A DNA stretch of 64,000 bases, from positions 186,001-250,000 of the forward strand of contig CAZZMW010000002.1 in NCBI GenBank assembly GCA_964655215.1. The letters run 5' to 3'. Positions 27,806 through 36,459 of the stretch are shown here, piece after piece (within the stretch, counting starts at the first letter, position 1; each line of letters opens with the position of its first letter). The notes beneath the pieces are model-generated. The model was not told where the DNA came from. It saw only the letters and a program-made list of their open reading frames with translations, and ran no database searches. The translations under genes were made by a program, and so were the position numbers. This DNA comes from Halothiobacillus sp964655215 (lineage in GTDB: Bacteria; Pseudomonadota; Gammaproteobacteria; Halothiobacillales; Halothiobacillaceae).

Positions 27806-29004
27806 TGATTCTCCGAGGTGACCCTGATCTGTTCCAAACCCATTTGCACGAGCCGTTCCTGGCGCCGCGCCTTATCTTCAAATTCTCCGACCAGCTGGCC
27901 GCAGGCCGCATCAATGTCGTCGCCGCGCGTCTTGCGGGGCACTGTGTTGATGCCTGCCGCCTTTAGCATGGCACGGAACCGTTCGATGCGATTACGCGAT
28001 GAACGCTTATATCCCGAACTCGGAAATGGGTTGAAGGGAATCAGGTTTACCTTGACGGCATCCTTGCGCGGCGCCAGCAAACGGATCATCTCTTCTGCAT
28101 GCTCGGGTTCGTCGTTCACGCCTTCGAGCATCACGTATTCGTAAATAATGGCGCCGTGCGGTACGACTTTCGCGTAACGATCGCAGGCGGCCACCAGCTC
28201 CTTGAGCGGGTATTTCTGGTTGATCGGTACCAGTACATCGCGCAGCGCATCGTTCGGCGCATGCAGAGAAATCGCCAGTGCCACCGGCAGGCGTTCGGCA
28301 AGCCGATCAATCGCGGGGATGATGCCCGAGGTGGAGATTGTCACCCGTCGCCGCGACAAACCATAGGCGTTGTCGTCGAGCATGATCGTAGCCGCATCAA
28401 CCACCGACTCGAAATTGAGCAAGGGTTCGCCCATGCCCATGAATACGACATTGCTGATGGCACGGTTGTGATTGACCGCTCGGTCGATCATTCGTTCCGC
28501 TAACCAGAGCTGGCCGACGATTTCAGCCGTGGTGAGATTACGGTTGAACCCTTGTCGGCCAGTGGAGCAGAACGTGCAGGCCAGCGAACAGCCGACCTGT
28601 GAGGAAATACAGAGGGTGGCGCGGTCGTCTTCAGGAATGTACACCATCTCGACAGAGCCGCCGCCATCCAATTCAAGCAGAAATTTGCGCGTACCATCGC
28701 TGGATTGTTGATCCAGTCGGATGGTCGGTGCACGGATGCATGCCAGTTCCTTGAGCTTGTCGCGCAGGCTCTTGGCCAGATCCGTCATATCGTCAAAGTT
28801 ATCTACCCGCCGCTGGTGCACCCACTTGATGAGTTGGGTTGCGCGGAAGGGCTTCTCCCCCAGTTCGACAAACCAGTCCTTCAACTGCTGAGGCGTAAGC
28901 CCCAGTAGATTGACTTTATCGTCCAGGACTTTTATCTCACGGGCATTTCGCTCCGACTCGGCCACGGCTGGGTTCAAATCGGTCGGTGGGGGTGTATGAG
29001 GCAC
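27802..29004 (-). CDS. rlmN: Dual-specificity 23S rRNA/tRNA (adenine-C2)-methyltransferase RlmN
   Basis: Radical-SAM enzyme methylating A2503 of 23S rRNA and A37 of some tRNAs. The cluster motif CSLACTFC (CxxxCxxC) is present, with GMGEPLLNFESV after it. The second catalytic cysteine is in DDIDAACGQL near the C-terminus. Its 400 residues include a slightly long N-terminal extension before LLGLTPQQLKDW; a start further in cannot be excluded. It lies 22 bases after ndk. Confidence 0.96.
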   Translation of the reverse strand: MPHTPPPTDLNPAVAESERNAREIKVLDDKVNLLGLTPQQLKDWFVELGEKPFRATQLIKWVHQRRVDNFDDMTDLAKSLRDKLKELACIRAPTIRLDQQSSDGTRKFLLELDGGGSVEMVYIPEDDRATLCISSQVGCSLACTFCSTGRQGFNRNLTTAEIVGQLWLAERMIDRAVNHNRAISNVVFMGMGEPLLNFESVVDAATIMLDDNAYGLSRRRVTISTSGIIPAIDRLAERLPVALAISLHAPNDALRDVLVPINQKYPLKELVAACDRYAKVVPHGAIIYEYVMLEGVNDEPEHAEEMIRLLAPRKDAVKVNLIPFNPFPSSGYKRSSRNRIERFRAMLKAAGINTVPRKTRGDDIDAACGQLVGEFEDKARRQERLVQMGLEQIRVTSENH

Positions 29005-29026
29005 GGGCAGACCCTACGCTTCGTGA

Positions 29027-29455
29027 TTAACGACGTACGGTAACTTCTTCGGGCTTGAAGAAGTAGTCGATTTCGATAGCAGCGTTCTCGGCGCTGTCTG
29101 ACCCATGAACGGCATTGGCGTCGATCGAGTCGGCGAAATCGGCACGGATCGTACCCGGATCCGCTTTCTTCGGGTCGGTTGCGCCCATCAGGTCACGGTT
29201 CTTGGCGATGGCGTTTTCACCTTCCAGAACTTGTACGAATACAGGGCCGGAAATCATGAAGCTGACCAGCTCGCCGAAGAAGGGACGCTCACGGTGAACA
29301 GCGTAGAAGCCTTCTGCCTGCTCGCGGGAGAGTTGCATCATACGTCCAGCGACGACAGCCAGACCGGCGTCTTCGAAACGGCTGATGATTTTGCCGATCA
29401 CATTTTTAGCGACAGCATCGGGTTTGATAATCGACAAGGTGCGTTCTACGGCCAC
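29027..29455 (-). CDS. ndk: Nucleoside diphosphate kinase
   Basis: Transfers the terminal phosphate between nucleoside triphosphates and diphosphates. The N-terminus (ERTLSIIKPDAVAKNVIG) and the catalytic-histidine motif NAVHGSDS are diagnostic. The 142 residues are exactly the usual length. It precedes rlmN, a common arrangement. Confidence 0.98.
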   Translation of the reverse strand: MAVERTLSIIKPDAVAKNVIGKIISRFEDAGLAVVAGRMMQLSREQAEGFYAVHRERPFFGELVSFMISGPVFVQVLEGENAIAKNRDLMGATDPKKADPGTIRADFADSIDANAVHGSDSAENAAIEIDYFFKPEEVTVRR

Positions 29456-29549
29456 AAGTATTCTCCTGGGGAAAGTTTCGAGTTAAAGGGAAAAAATGAC
29501 AGAAAATCAAGGATGCAAGAGTTTACCGCCTTGCGCGGCAACAATCCAT

Positions 29550-29569
29550 GACCGGGCAGGGACCCGGTC
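29550..29569. repeat. Inverted repeat upstream of ndk
   Basis: GACCGGG and CCCGGTC form a 7-bp stem with loop CAGGGA. The T-rich run lies on the 5' side for the minus strand, so it is not a canonical terminator for iscR. It may be a structural or regulatory element of the ndk leader. Confidence 0.35.
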
Positions 29570-29593
29570 AAAATAAAAAGCAATGGTGAGGGC

Positions 29594-30097
29594 TTACCCC
29601 TTGTGGCGTAGGCCCGCGCCGCGAAGGTACCCGGCTCCATCGCGTTCGCGCGATTCATGCAGTGCACGATCCTGTTGCATGGCGACGCCGATCAGGTCGG
29701 GGTTGTTGAGAAGGTCGGCGAGATGGATGCCGGTCAAAAAGTGGCGAATCTGCTCAGACAGGCCCATCCATAAATCGTGCGCCAGGCATTTGTGGCCATT
29801 CTGGCAATCGCCACGGCCTGAGCAACGGGTGACGTCCACATCTTCATCTACTGCGACGACGATTTCTGCCACATTGATTTCGGTTGAAGGCCGGGTGAGC
29901 TGATAGCCACCGCCGGGACCTCGCACACTTTTGACCAGTCCTGCGCGGCGTAATTGTGCGAACAGTTGCTCGAGGTACGAGAGAGAAAGCTCTTGGCGGT
30001 CTGCGATGTCGGCCAGTGCCGTGGGGTCGCCGTGATCGTGCAGGGCCAGATCGAGCATGGCGGTCACTGCGTAGCGGCCTTTGGTGGTGAGTCTCAT
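29594..30097 (-). CDS. iscR: Rrf2-family iron-sulfur regulator IscR
   Basis: Winged-helix repressor sensing Fe-S cluster status. The N-terminus MRLTTKGRYAVTAMLDLA and the recognition region (LSLSYLEQLFAQLRRAGLV) match IscR. The three cluster cysteines fall at residues 92, 98 and 104 (CSGRGDCQNGHKC), the same positions as in the Escherichia coli protein. The protein is 167 residues. It is preceded by cysE, as usual, but what follows is ndk instead of iscS-iscU. No clear type 1 IscR box was found in the 200-base upstream gap. Confidence 0.95.
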   Translation of the reverse strand: MRLTTKGRYAVTAMLDLALHDHGDPTALADIADRQELSLSYLEQLFAQLRRAGLVKSVRGPGGGYQLTRPSTEINVAEIVVAVDEDVDVTRCSGRGDCQNGHKCLAHDLWMGLSEQIRHFLTGIHLADLLNNPDLIGVAMQQDRALHESRERDGAGYLRGAGLRHKG

Positions 30098-30299
30098 ATG
30101 TTAATCCTGCTGTTTTGCGCACGGGTTTCGTGCCCGGGTTTTGCGCTTGGGTCTTGTGGTCCGTCTGCCAAGGGTCTCAAGGATCGGTTAGGCCCGCAAT
30201 TCCCGAGGCTAATTCTTGGTTAAGTCGTCCGCGAACACAAGCACCAAATGGCACACATTGCTGTTGCCGGTGTTGGCGATCCATATCGCTGCGGCGCAG

Positions 30300-31157
30300 T
30301 TAACTTCCAGGGTGTCTATTTTGCTCCTGTGGCGCCGGTTCTTCGTTCGTGGCGGGCGGGCAGCCGGCGGCCCTGGTTCCGTCGGTCAGATGGCAGCCAT
30401 CCAAGCTCGGTAAAGGGGCTTCTTCAGTGGTGGTGGCGTCATCTGTTTCCATGCCGACATGTATTTGTAATGCGCGAATGCGACCGGCAAGAAGATTAGC
30501 GCGTTCGTCCGCGGCTTGCACATGGCTGAGCAGGCGGTCGATGACTTCGGCCACGGGGTCGGGCATGTCCTGCGCCACGCCATAGGCATCGAAACCCAGG
30601 CGTTCGGCAATGCGCGCCTGTTGTTCACTGATTTTTGGGCGTTGGCCGACGATGCGGGCTGGAATGCCGACAAGGGTGGCGCCAGCCGGTGCATCTTTCA
30701 GCAGGACGGCATTGCTGCCCACACGAACGCCGTCGCCCAGCGTGATGGGGCCGAGTACTTTGGCTCCGGCGCCAACGACGACACCGTTACCTAGCGTCGG
30801 GTGACGCTTGCCAGCTTCCCATTGCGTGCCGCCCAGCGTGACCCCGTGGTACAGGGTGCAGTCATCGCCAATTTCAGCCGTTTCACCGATGACGACGCCC
30901 ATGCCGTGGTCGATGAAAAACCGCCGACCGATCTTGGCTGCGGGGTGGATTTCAATTCCAGTCAGCCAGCGCCCGATGTTGGCGACAATCCGCGCCAACA
31001 GGCGAAGTCGCCAGTTCCAGAGCCTATGCGCCAATCGGTGCCACCAGATAGCGTGGACGCCAGGGTAGCCGAGTGCGATCTCCCATCGGCTACGCGCGGC
31101 CGGGTCGCGTTCGAACACGCTGTCGATGTCCTCGCGAAAACGCTGCCATAGTGTCAT
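30300..31157 (-). CDS. cysE: Serine O-acetyltransferase
   Basis: Makes O-acetylserine for cysteine synthesis. The left-handed beta-helix is visible as hexapeptide repeats (IHPAAKIGRRFFIDHGMGVVIG, CTLYHGVTLGGT, HPTLGNGVVVGAGAKVLGP), with the catalytic DHGMG histidine. The first 190 residues are a complete short-type (EpsC-like) enzyme. About 60 further residues form an acidic, Pro-rich tail (ending EEPAPQEQNRHPGS) that looks disordered. It overlaps trmJ by 4 bases and precedes iscR. Confidence 0.95.
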   Translation of the reverse strand: MTLWQRFREDIDSVFERDPAARSRWEIALGYPGVHAIWWHRLAHRLWNWRLRLLARIVANIGRWLTGIEIHPAAKIGRRFFIDHGMGVVIGETAEIGDDCTLYHGVTLGGTQWEAGKRHPTLGNGVVVGAGAKVLGPITLGDGVRVGSNAVLLKDAPAGATLVGIPARIVGQRPKISEQQARIAERLGFDAYGVAQDMPDPVAEVIDRLLSHVQAADERANLLAGRIRALQIHVGMETDDATTTEEAPLPSLDGCHLTDGTRAAGCPPATNEEPAPQEQNRHPGS

Positions 31158-31969
31158 GTGTTCGCTCCTGTGTGAGGTGCCGCCGATTCAGTCAGAGCGC
31201 GCAGAATGCCCTGCATCACCGCCAGTTCGTTGCGGGTAGGGTTTGCCCGACGGCACAGCACGCGCAGGCGTCCCATGAGTCGCTCCCGGTTGGCGGCAAT
31301 ATCTTTTTCTGCACGCCCGGTACGATGAAAGAACGATGTGCGGTCGAGCTGATCTGTTAACCGTTGTTCGAATGCGGCCCATTCCGCCGAAGTGGCCAGA
31401 TCGGGATTGTCGAGGTCGGGCTGGGGTGAACTTCTGGTCGCGTCATGCGCCATGCGCCACTCGTAGGCGACGATCTGAACGGCTTGCCCGAGGTTCAATA
31501 CAGGGTAGTCCGGGTTGGCGGGTATTTCTATGATCCGTTGCGCCCATGAGAGCTCCTGATTAGTGAGCCCAGTGCGCTCGGCTCCGAAGACGATACTGAT
31601 CATCCCGGTCGACGTGGGGGCTGCGATGGCCTCGGCTGCGGCGCGGGCCGACCAGACGGGCAGGTGCAAATCGCGAGGGCGGGCTGTCGTAGCCCAGACT
31701 TCAACCGAATCCGTGAGTGCGGCAGGCAGATTGTCCACTTGTCTGGCCGCGTTCAGGATGTCTGCAGCGTGTTTCGCCGTGGCCAGCGCTTGATCATCGA
31801 TGGTTGTTTTGGGGGAAACCAGAACCAGCCGGTGCAACCCCATGTTCTTCATGGCGCGGGCAACAGCACCCAGGTTGCCCGTATGCGAAGTGCCGCACAA
31901 GACGATTTGAATGCGGTCGGCGCGCGCGTCTGGGGGTGCGGAGTGGTGGATTGCGGACGATAGCGTCAT
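31154..31969 (-). CDS. trmJ: tRNA (cytidine/uridine-2'-O-)-methyltransferase TrmJ
   Basis: SPOUT-class methyltransferase acting on position 32 of several tRNAs. The N-terminal IQIVLCGTSHTGNLGAVARAMKNMG and the knot motifs ISIVFGAERTGLTNQEL and NPDYPVLNLGQAVQIVAYE are typical. ATG at 31969 is preferred over GTG at 32005, since the latter would overlap the divergent suhB promoter. The trmJ-cysE-iscR order and the divergent suhB are standard for gammaproteobacteria. Confidence 0.95.
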   Translation of the reverse strand: MTLSSAIHHSAPPDARADRIQIVLCGTSHTGNLGAVARAMKNMGLHRLVLVSPKTTIDDQALATAKHAADILNAARQVDNLPAALTDSVEVWATTARPRDLHLPVWSARAAAEAIAAPTSTGMISIVFGAERTGLTNQELSWAQRIIEIPANPDYPVLNLGQAVQIVAYEWRMAHDATRSSPQPDLDNPDLATSAEWAAFEQRLTDQLDRTSFFHRTGRAEKDIAANRERLMGRLRVLCRRANPTRNELAVMQGILRALTESAAPHTGANT

Positions 31970-32008
31970 AGGTTGATAATTTTTCCGAAGTGTGTCCCGT
32001 TTCACGGG

Positions 32009-32014
32009 TATAAT
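32009..32014 (+). promoter_or_regulatory. -10 element of the suhB promoter
   Basis: Perfect TATAAT 64 bases before the suhB ATG, in the divergent trmJ-suhB gap. No good -35 hexamer is visible at 16-18 bases upstream, so an activator or an atypical -35 is possible. Confidence 0.5.
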
Positions 32015-32077
32015 GCGCAGTTCTAAATTTTCCGCTGCCGCTCCGGCTGCTCACTTTGATCGAACTGACTGAACATT

Positions 32078-32869
32078 ATGCCCCATCCTATGCTGACTAT
32101 GGCGGTGCGTGCCGCCCGTGCTGCCGGAACCGTGATTTCCCGCGCTACCGATCATGTTGCCGATCTCACCATCGAGAGCAAGCAACGCAACGATTTTGTG
32201 AGTGAGGTCGATCGTCAAGCGGAACACGCAATTATCGACATCCTCAAACGCGCTTATCCCGATCACCAGTTCCTCGGTGAGGAATCGGGTGATTCCGGTC
32301 AGGCAGACAGCGCCTATCGCTGGATCATTGATCCACTGGATGGCACGACCAACTTCCTGCATGGCCTGCCGCATTACTCCGTTTCGATTGCCTTGGAATA
32401 CCAGGGGCGTATCGAGTTGGGGGTGATTTATAACCCCAGCAACCAGGAGCTGTACACAGCCGAGCGCGGTGGCGGTGCGTTCCTGAATAACCGTCGAATC
32501 CGTGTGGCTGGCTTGCGTAACCTTGAGGGGGCGCTGTTGGGTACGGGATTCCCTTTCCGCCCCGAGCAGGATCTGGACAGTTATCTCAAAACCTTCCGCG
32601 CGTTGCATGGCCCATTGGCCGGGATTCGCCGAGCCGGCTCGGCCGCTCTCGATCTGGCCTACGTTGCCGCAGGGCGTCTGGATGGCTATTGGGAATTCGG
32701 TTTGCGGCCCTGGGATATTGCCGCAGGCGTGTTGATGGTGCGTGAAGCCGGTGGTGTGGTGGTGGATTTTTCGGGTAAAGAAGAGTTCATGACCAACGGC
32801 AATCTGATTGCGGCCAACCCGAAGATCACTCACGCCATGCTGAAGGCGATTTCTCAAAGTCTTCTCTGA
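32078..32869 (+). CDS. suhB: Inositol-1-monophosphatase SuhB
   Basis: Mg-dependent phosphatase; in enterics SuhB also joins the rRNA antitermination complex with NusB-NusE. The metal-binding motif WIIDPLDGTTNFLHGLP and the second motif RPWDIAAGVLMVREAGG are intact, as is GEESGDSG. Length 263 fits. It is divergent from trmJ and followed by a bidirectional terminator. Confidence 0.97.
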   Translation: MPHPMLTMAVRAARAAGTVISRATDHVADLTIESKQRNDFVSEVDRQAEHAIIDILKRAYPDHQFLGEESGDSGQADSAYRWIIDPLDGTTNFLHGLPHYSVSIALEYQGRIELGVIYNPSNQELYTAERGGGAFLNNRRIRVAGLRNLEGALLGTGFPFRPEQDLDSYLKTFRALHGPLAGIRRAGSAALDLAYVAAGRLDGYWEFGLRPWDIAAGVLMVREAGGVVVDFSGKEEFMTNGNLIAANPKITHAMLKAISQSLL

Positions 32870-32910
32870 TCTTGTGCCAACGGCGACCGCTGTGAGTAGT
32901 GGTCAGCATG

Positions 32911-32940
32911 AAAAAAGCCAGGTAAATGCCTGGCTTTTTT
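32911..32940. terminator. Bidirectional terminator between suhB and secF
   Basis: AAAAAAGCCAGG, loop TAAATG, CCTGGCTTTTTT: a perfect 12-bp stem with T-runs on both strands, between converging suhB and secF. Confidence 0.95.
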
Positions 32941-32963
32941 GTTGGTGCAGTTTCGATTAAAGC

Positions 32964-33905
32964 TCAGGGTGCAGTATCAACCAGCTTTTCCTTGTCGGTC
33001 AGCTTCAGCAGATCCTTGCGCTTGAGGCCGAGATCCAGAGAGAGGCTGGAGGCGACATAGATCGAGGAGAAGGTGCCGAGCACGATCCCGACCAGCAGAG
33101 TCAGGGAGAAACCACGCAAGGCCTCGCCGCCGAACACATAGAGCGCGAGCACGGACAGGAACGTCGTCATCGCGGTAATCACGGTGCGTGACATGGTCTG
33201 GTTGACCGAGATGTTCATGATGTCGATCTCGCTGCCCTTGCGGATTTTGCGGAAGTTTTCCCGCATCCGGTCGAACACAACGATCATGTCGTTGATCGAG
33301 TAGCCGGCAAGCGCCAGATAGGCTGCCAGCACGGTGAGGTTGAACTCAATACCGGTGATGCTGATGAAGCCGAAGACCATGATCAAGTCATGGCTCAGCG
33401 TAAGTACGGCTCCAGTGGCCATCTTGAGCTGATAGCGCAGGCTGACGAAGATCAACAGGCCACTCAGTACCACGATCATGGCCAGCCCACCGGAATTGAA
33501 CAGCTCTTTGCCAACCGCCGGGCCGACAAATTCGACCCGACGCATGGTCGCGCCTTCATCCTGTTGCTTGAGCACGGACAACACACGATCGGCCAGTTGG
33601 TTCTGATTCTGGCCCTTGGCAGGGGGCAGGCGAATCATTACCGCTTCACTGGAACCGAAGTATTGCACCACTGCTTCGGCAAAATGGTTCTGTTTGAGGT
33701 CGGCTCGAATCGCGTCCAGATCGGCGGCTTTCGAGTAGCCTACTTCAAGCACGACACCACCCGTGAAATCGAGACCCATGTTGATGCCGCGCGTCGCGAG
33801 CGACGCAATCGAAGCAATCAACAGCAAGGCTGAGATGATGTAGGCATATTTGCGCTTGCCGAAAAAATCGAACTTGGCGTTGTAGGGGAATAAGTTAAAC
33901 ATCAA
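32964..33905 (-). CDS. secF: Protein translocase subunit SecF
   Basis: RND-type membrane partner of SecD that uses the proton gradient to pull proteins through SecYEG. Six hydrophobic helices are evident. The motifs GINMGLDFTGGVVLEV, YSINDMIVVFDRMREN and SRTVITAMTTFLSVL are characteristic. Length 313 is normal. The start lies 37 bases after the secD stop. Confidence 0.97.
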   Translation of the reverse strand: MMFNLFPYNAKFDFFGKRKYAYIISALLLIASIASLATRGINMGLDFTGGVVLEVGYSKAADLDAIRADLKQNHFAEAVVQYFGSSEAVMIRLPPAKGQNQNQLADRVLSVLKQQDEGATMRRVEFVGPAVGKELFNSGGLAMIVVLSGLLIFVSLRYQLKMATGAVLTLSHDLIMVFGFISITGIEFNLTVLAAYLALAGYSINDMIVVFDRMRENFRKIRKGSEIDIMNISVNQTMSRTVITAMTTFLSVLALYVFGGEALRGFSLTLLVGIVLGTFSSIYVASSLSLDLGLKRKDLLKLTDKEKLVDTAP

Positions 33906-33942
33906 TGTTCTCGGTTTATCAGTATCTCGGCTTTTAAGGCCA

Positions 33943-35808
33943 TTAAATGGATATCTTGGTCAGACGTACGCGGCGACCGTAAATCAGATTCACCAGTGCG
34001 CGCGTGACCATGATCGCGGTGAAGAGCGAGGCCAGAATCCCGATTGTCAGCGTGACCGCGAAACCTTTCACCGCGCCAGCACCGAGGGCAAACAGCACGA
34101 TGGCGGCAAGCAGGGTGGTGACGTGCGAATCAATAATGGTGGCGAAGGCGCGTTCATAACCCGCCTTGATGGCGGCATGGGGCGTCAGGCCGTTGCGCAG
34201 TTCTTCACGGATACGCTCGTTGATCAGTACGTTGGCGTCCACCGCAATACCTAGCGTCAACACCATCCCTGCAATACCCGGCAGGGTAAGTGTGGCCTGC
34301 AGCAGCGAGAGCACGGCTACAATCAGGACCAGGTTGACACCAAGTGCAACCACCGCGGTTACGCCGAAAACACGGTAGTAAATCAGCATGAATGCGGCGA
34401 CCAGTGCGAAGCCTAGAATCGAGGCGTTGACACCCGACTGGATGTTCTGCGCACCCAGGCTTGGGCCGACGGTACGCTCTTCCACGATATCCATCGGCGC
34501 GCGCAGAGCGCCGGCACGCAGCAACAGCGCGAGATCACGAGCCTCTTCCGGAGAGTCGAGGCCGGTGATCTGGAAGCGGTTGGCCAGCTGGTCCTGGATG
34601 GTGGCGACGTTAATCACCTGTTCGATGACTTTCTTGTCTTTGACCGGTTTGCCGTCAACCATTTTGGTTTCGGTGCGGTGCTCAATGAATACAACCCCCA
34701 TCTGTTTGCCGATGTTCTGGCCGGTGATGTCCGCCATGCGCCGAGCGCCCTGACCGTCAAGATTTACAAAGACGGCAGGTGAGCCCGAGCGTTGGTCAAA
34801 GCCGGACGAGGCGCCGGTGATGCGGTCGCCGGTCACGATGACCTGGCGCTTGAGCAGAATCGGGCGGCCATCTTTTTCGTGATAAAGCCGTGCATCCGGT
34901 GGCACACGACCACTTTGCTCGGCATCTACCCAGTCGGTGGGGGTTCCGGAAACAAGACGGAATTCCAGTGTGGCGGTGGCACCAATGATTTCCTTGGCGC
35001 GAACCGTGTCCTGAATGCCGGGCAGCTCGACCACAATACGGTCATCGCCCTGCTGCTGAATCAGCGGCTCGGCGACGCCCAGTTCATTGACACGGTTGCG
35101 CAAGGTGGTGATGTTTTGTTCCACTGCGGCCTTACGCTCGGCGGTTGCGCCGACGTCGGTAAATTTCGCCGTCAGATAGGGCTCGTTGTTATTGCGTTCT
35201 TCGGTACTGAATTTCAGTTCGGGGTAGTTGCCAACCATGGATTTGAGTGCGGCATCGCGGGCAGCGGCGTCAGGGAATCGCAGGGCGATTTCATTGCCAT
35301 TTTCCACATCGGCGGCCACATAGCGGATGTTTGCCTGTCGCAGATCGCCACGCATGCCGTCGACACGCCGTTCCAGTGCGGTCTTGATGGCAGCCTGCAT
35401 GTCAATCTGCATCAGGAAGTGCACACCACCCCGCAAATCGAGCCCCAGATACATCGGCTTGGCGCCCATGTCCTGCATCCAACGCGGTGCCGCTGGCGCG
35501 AGGTTTAGTGCCACCGGGTAATTTTCACCCAGTGCTTCGCGCACGATATTAACGGCTTTGAGCTGTGCATCCGTGGAGCTGAACTGGATCAGGCCATCCT
35601 TGTCTTCGAGGCGGGCGCTTTTGATAGGGATGTTGGCGGCCTTGAGTGCGGCCACTGCTTTATCAACGGCGACCTGATCCATTACGGCATTGCGCTTGGA
35701 AATTTGCAGTGCCGGATTCTCACCGTAAATATTGGGTAATGCGAAGAAAATGCCCAGTAAAAGCACCAGGATAATCAGCAGGTTTTTCCACCACGGATAA
35801 CGATTCAT
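33943..35808 (-). CDS. secD: Protein translocase subunit SecD
   Basis: Works with SecF and YajC at the translocon. The ATG at 35808 (MNRYPWWKN) is the conserved family start; the open frame extends to 35859 without support. Visible marks are the first helix, MYLGLDLRGGVHFLMQID, the large periplasmic domain, and the C-terminal RND helices with GIAVDANVLINERIREEL. About 621 residues, normal for proteobacteria. The operon order queA-tgt-yajC-secD-secF is textbook. Confidence 0.97.
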   Translation of the reverse strand: MNRYPWWKNLLIILVLLLGIFFALPNIYGENPALQISKRNAVMDQVAVDKAVAALKAANIPIKSARLEDKDGLIQFSSTDAQLKAVNIVREALGENYPVALNLAPAAPRWMQDMGAKPMYLGLDLRGGVHFLMQIDMQAAIKTALERRVDGMRGDLRQANIRYVAADVENGNEIALRFPDAAARDAALKSMVGNYPELKFSTEERNNNEPYLTAKFTDVGATAERKAAVEQNITTLRNRVNELGVAEPLIQQQGDDRIVVELPGIQDTVRAKEIIGATATLEFRLVSGTPTDWVDAEQSGRVPPDARLYHEKDGRPILLKRQVIVTGDRITGASSGFDQRSGSPAVFVNLDGQGARRMADITGQNIGKQMGVVFIEHRTETKMVDGKPVKDKKVIEQVINVATIQDQLANRFQITGLDSPEEARDLALLLRAGALRAPMDIVEERTVGPSLGAQNIQSGVNASILGFALVAAFMLIYYRVFGVTAVVALGVNLVLIVAVLSLLQATLTLPGIAGMVLTLGIAVDANVLINERIREELRNGLTPHAAIKAGYERAFATIIDSHVTTLLAAIVLFALGAGAVKGFAVTLTIGILASLFTAIMVTRALVNLIYGRRVRLTKISI

Positions 35809-35985
35809 CGTGAACGCCTGTATTGAATCAGCCCCAATGAGGCTCGAACAAAGGCCCATTCTTCATGAATGAACCCAGAAAATAAGCCCTGGGGAAATTA
35901 ATCCAGGGAAAATGCCCGATAACGAGTCCGTAAAAACTATTCACGGATGTTGGTATGCGCAGCGCAGTATGAGCGCCACTCCTCG

Positions 35986-36327
35986 TTATGCTTCGCGGGT
36001 GTCCTTGAGCGTTCCTTTCGGCATGACGGAACTTACCGCACCGCGTTGAACCACGATCGTCATGCCATCAGCCACTTCAACGATCAGGAATGCGTCGGTC
36101 ACTTTAACAACCCGGCCCAGCAGGCCGCCGTTGGTGATGATTTCATCCCCTTTTTCGATGGACTCGACCAGCTTTTTCAGCTCTTTCTGGCGCTTGACTT
36201 GAGGACGGATGAGCAGGAAGTACATCACACCGAAGATCAGGATCAAGGGCAGGAAGGTCGCAATCATGTTGGGCTGCTGTGCGGCGGCCGGTGCGGCTTC
36301 TGCCAGGGCGTCGGAAATAAAAAACAT
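35986..36327 (-). CDS. yajC: Preprotein translocase accessory subunit YajC
   Basis: Small membrane protein (113 residues) with one N-terminal helix (FLPLILIFGVMYFLLIRP) and the conserved QVKRQKELKKLVESIEKGDEIIT block. It belongs to the SecDF-YajC complex. There are 126 bases to the ATG chosen for secD at 35808 plus the unsupported upstream extension; I see no feature in the gap. Confidence 0.96.
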   Translation of the reverse strand: MFFISDALAEAAPAAAQQPNMIATFLPLILIFGVMYFLLIRPQVKRQKELKKLVESIEKGDEIITNGGLLGRVVKVTDAFLIVEVADGMTIVVQRGAVSSVMPKGTLKDTREA

Positions 36328-36459
36328 GGCTCAGAATTCCTTACATCTTTTGAAAATGAGTTCGAACAATGGATGCCGGGGCACCGGCTCCGCGAAAAAA
36401 CGCACATTAGTATGCCACAGCGTGATCAAGTTCCCTGCATTTTAGGCAGTGGGCTGATT

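Noticed and set aside
29550..29569. Hairpin downstream of iscR as its terminator
   Set aside because: The T-rich tract is on the wrong side of the hairpin for the minus strand.
30098..30299. Type 1 IscR box upstream of iscR
   Set aside because: Only a CGACTTAACC-like fragment was seen; the second half of the palindrome is missing.
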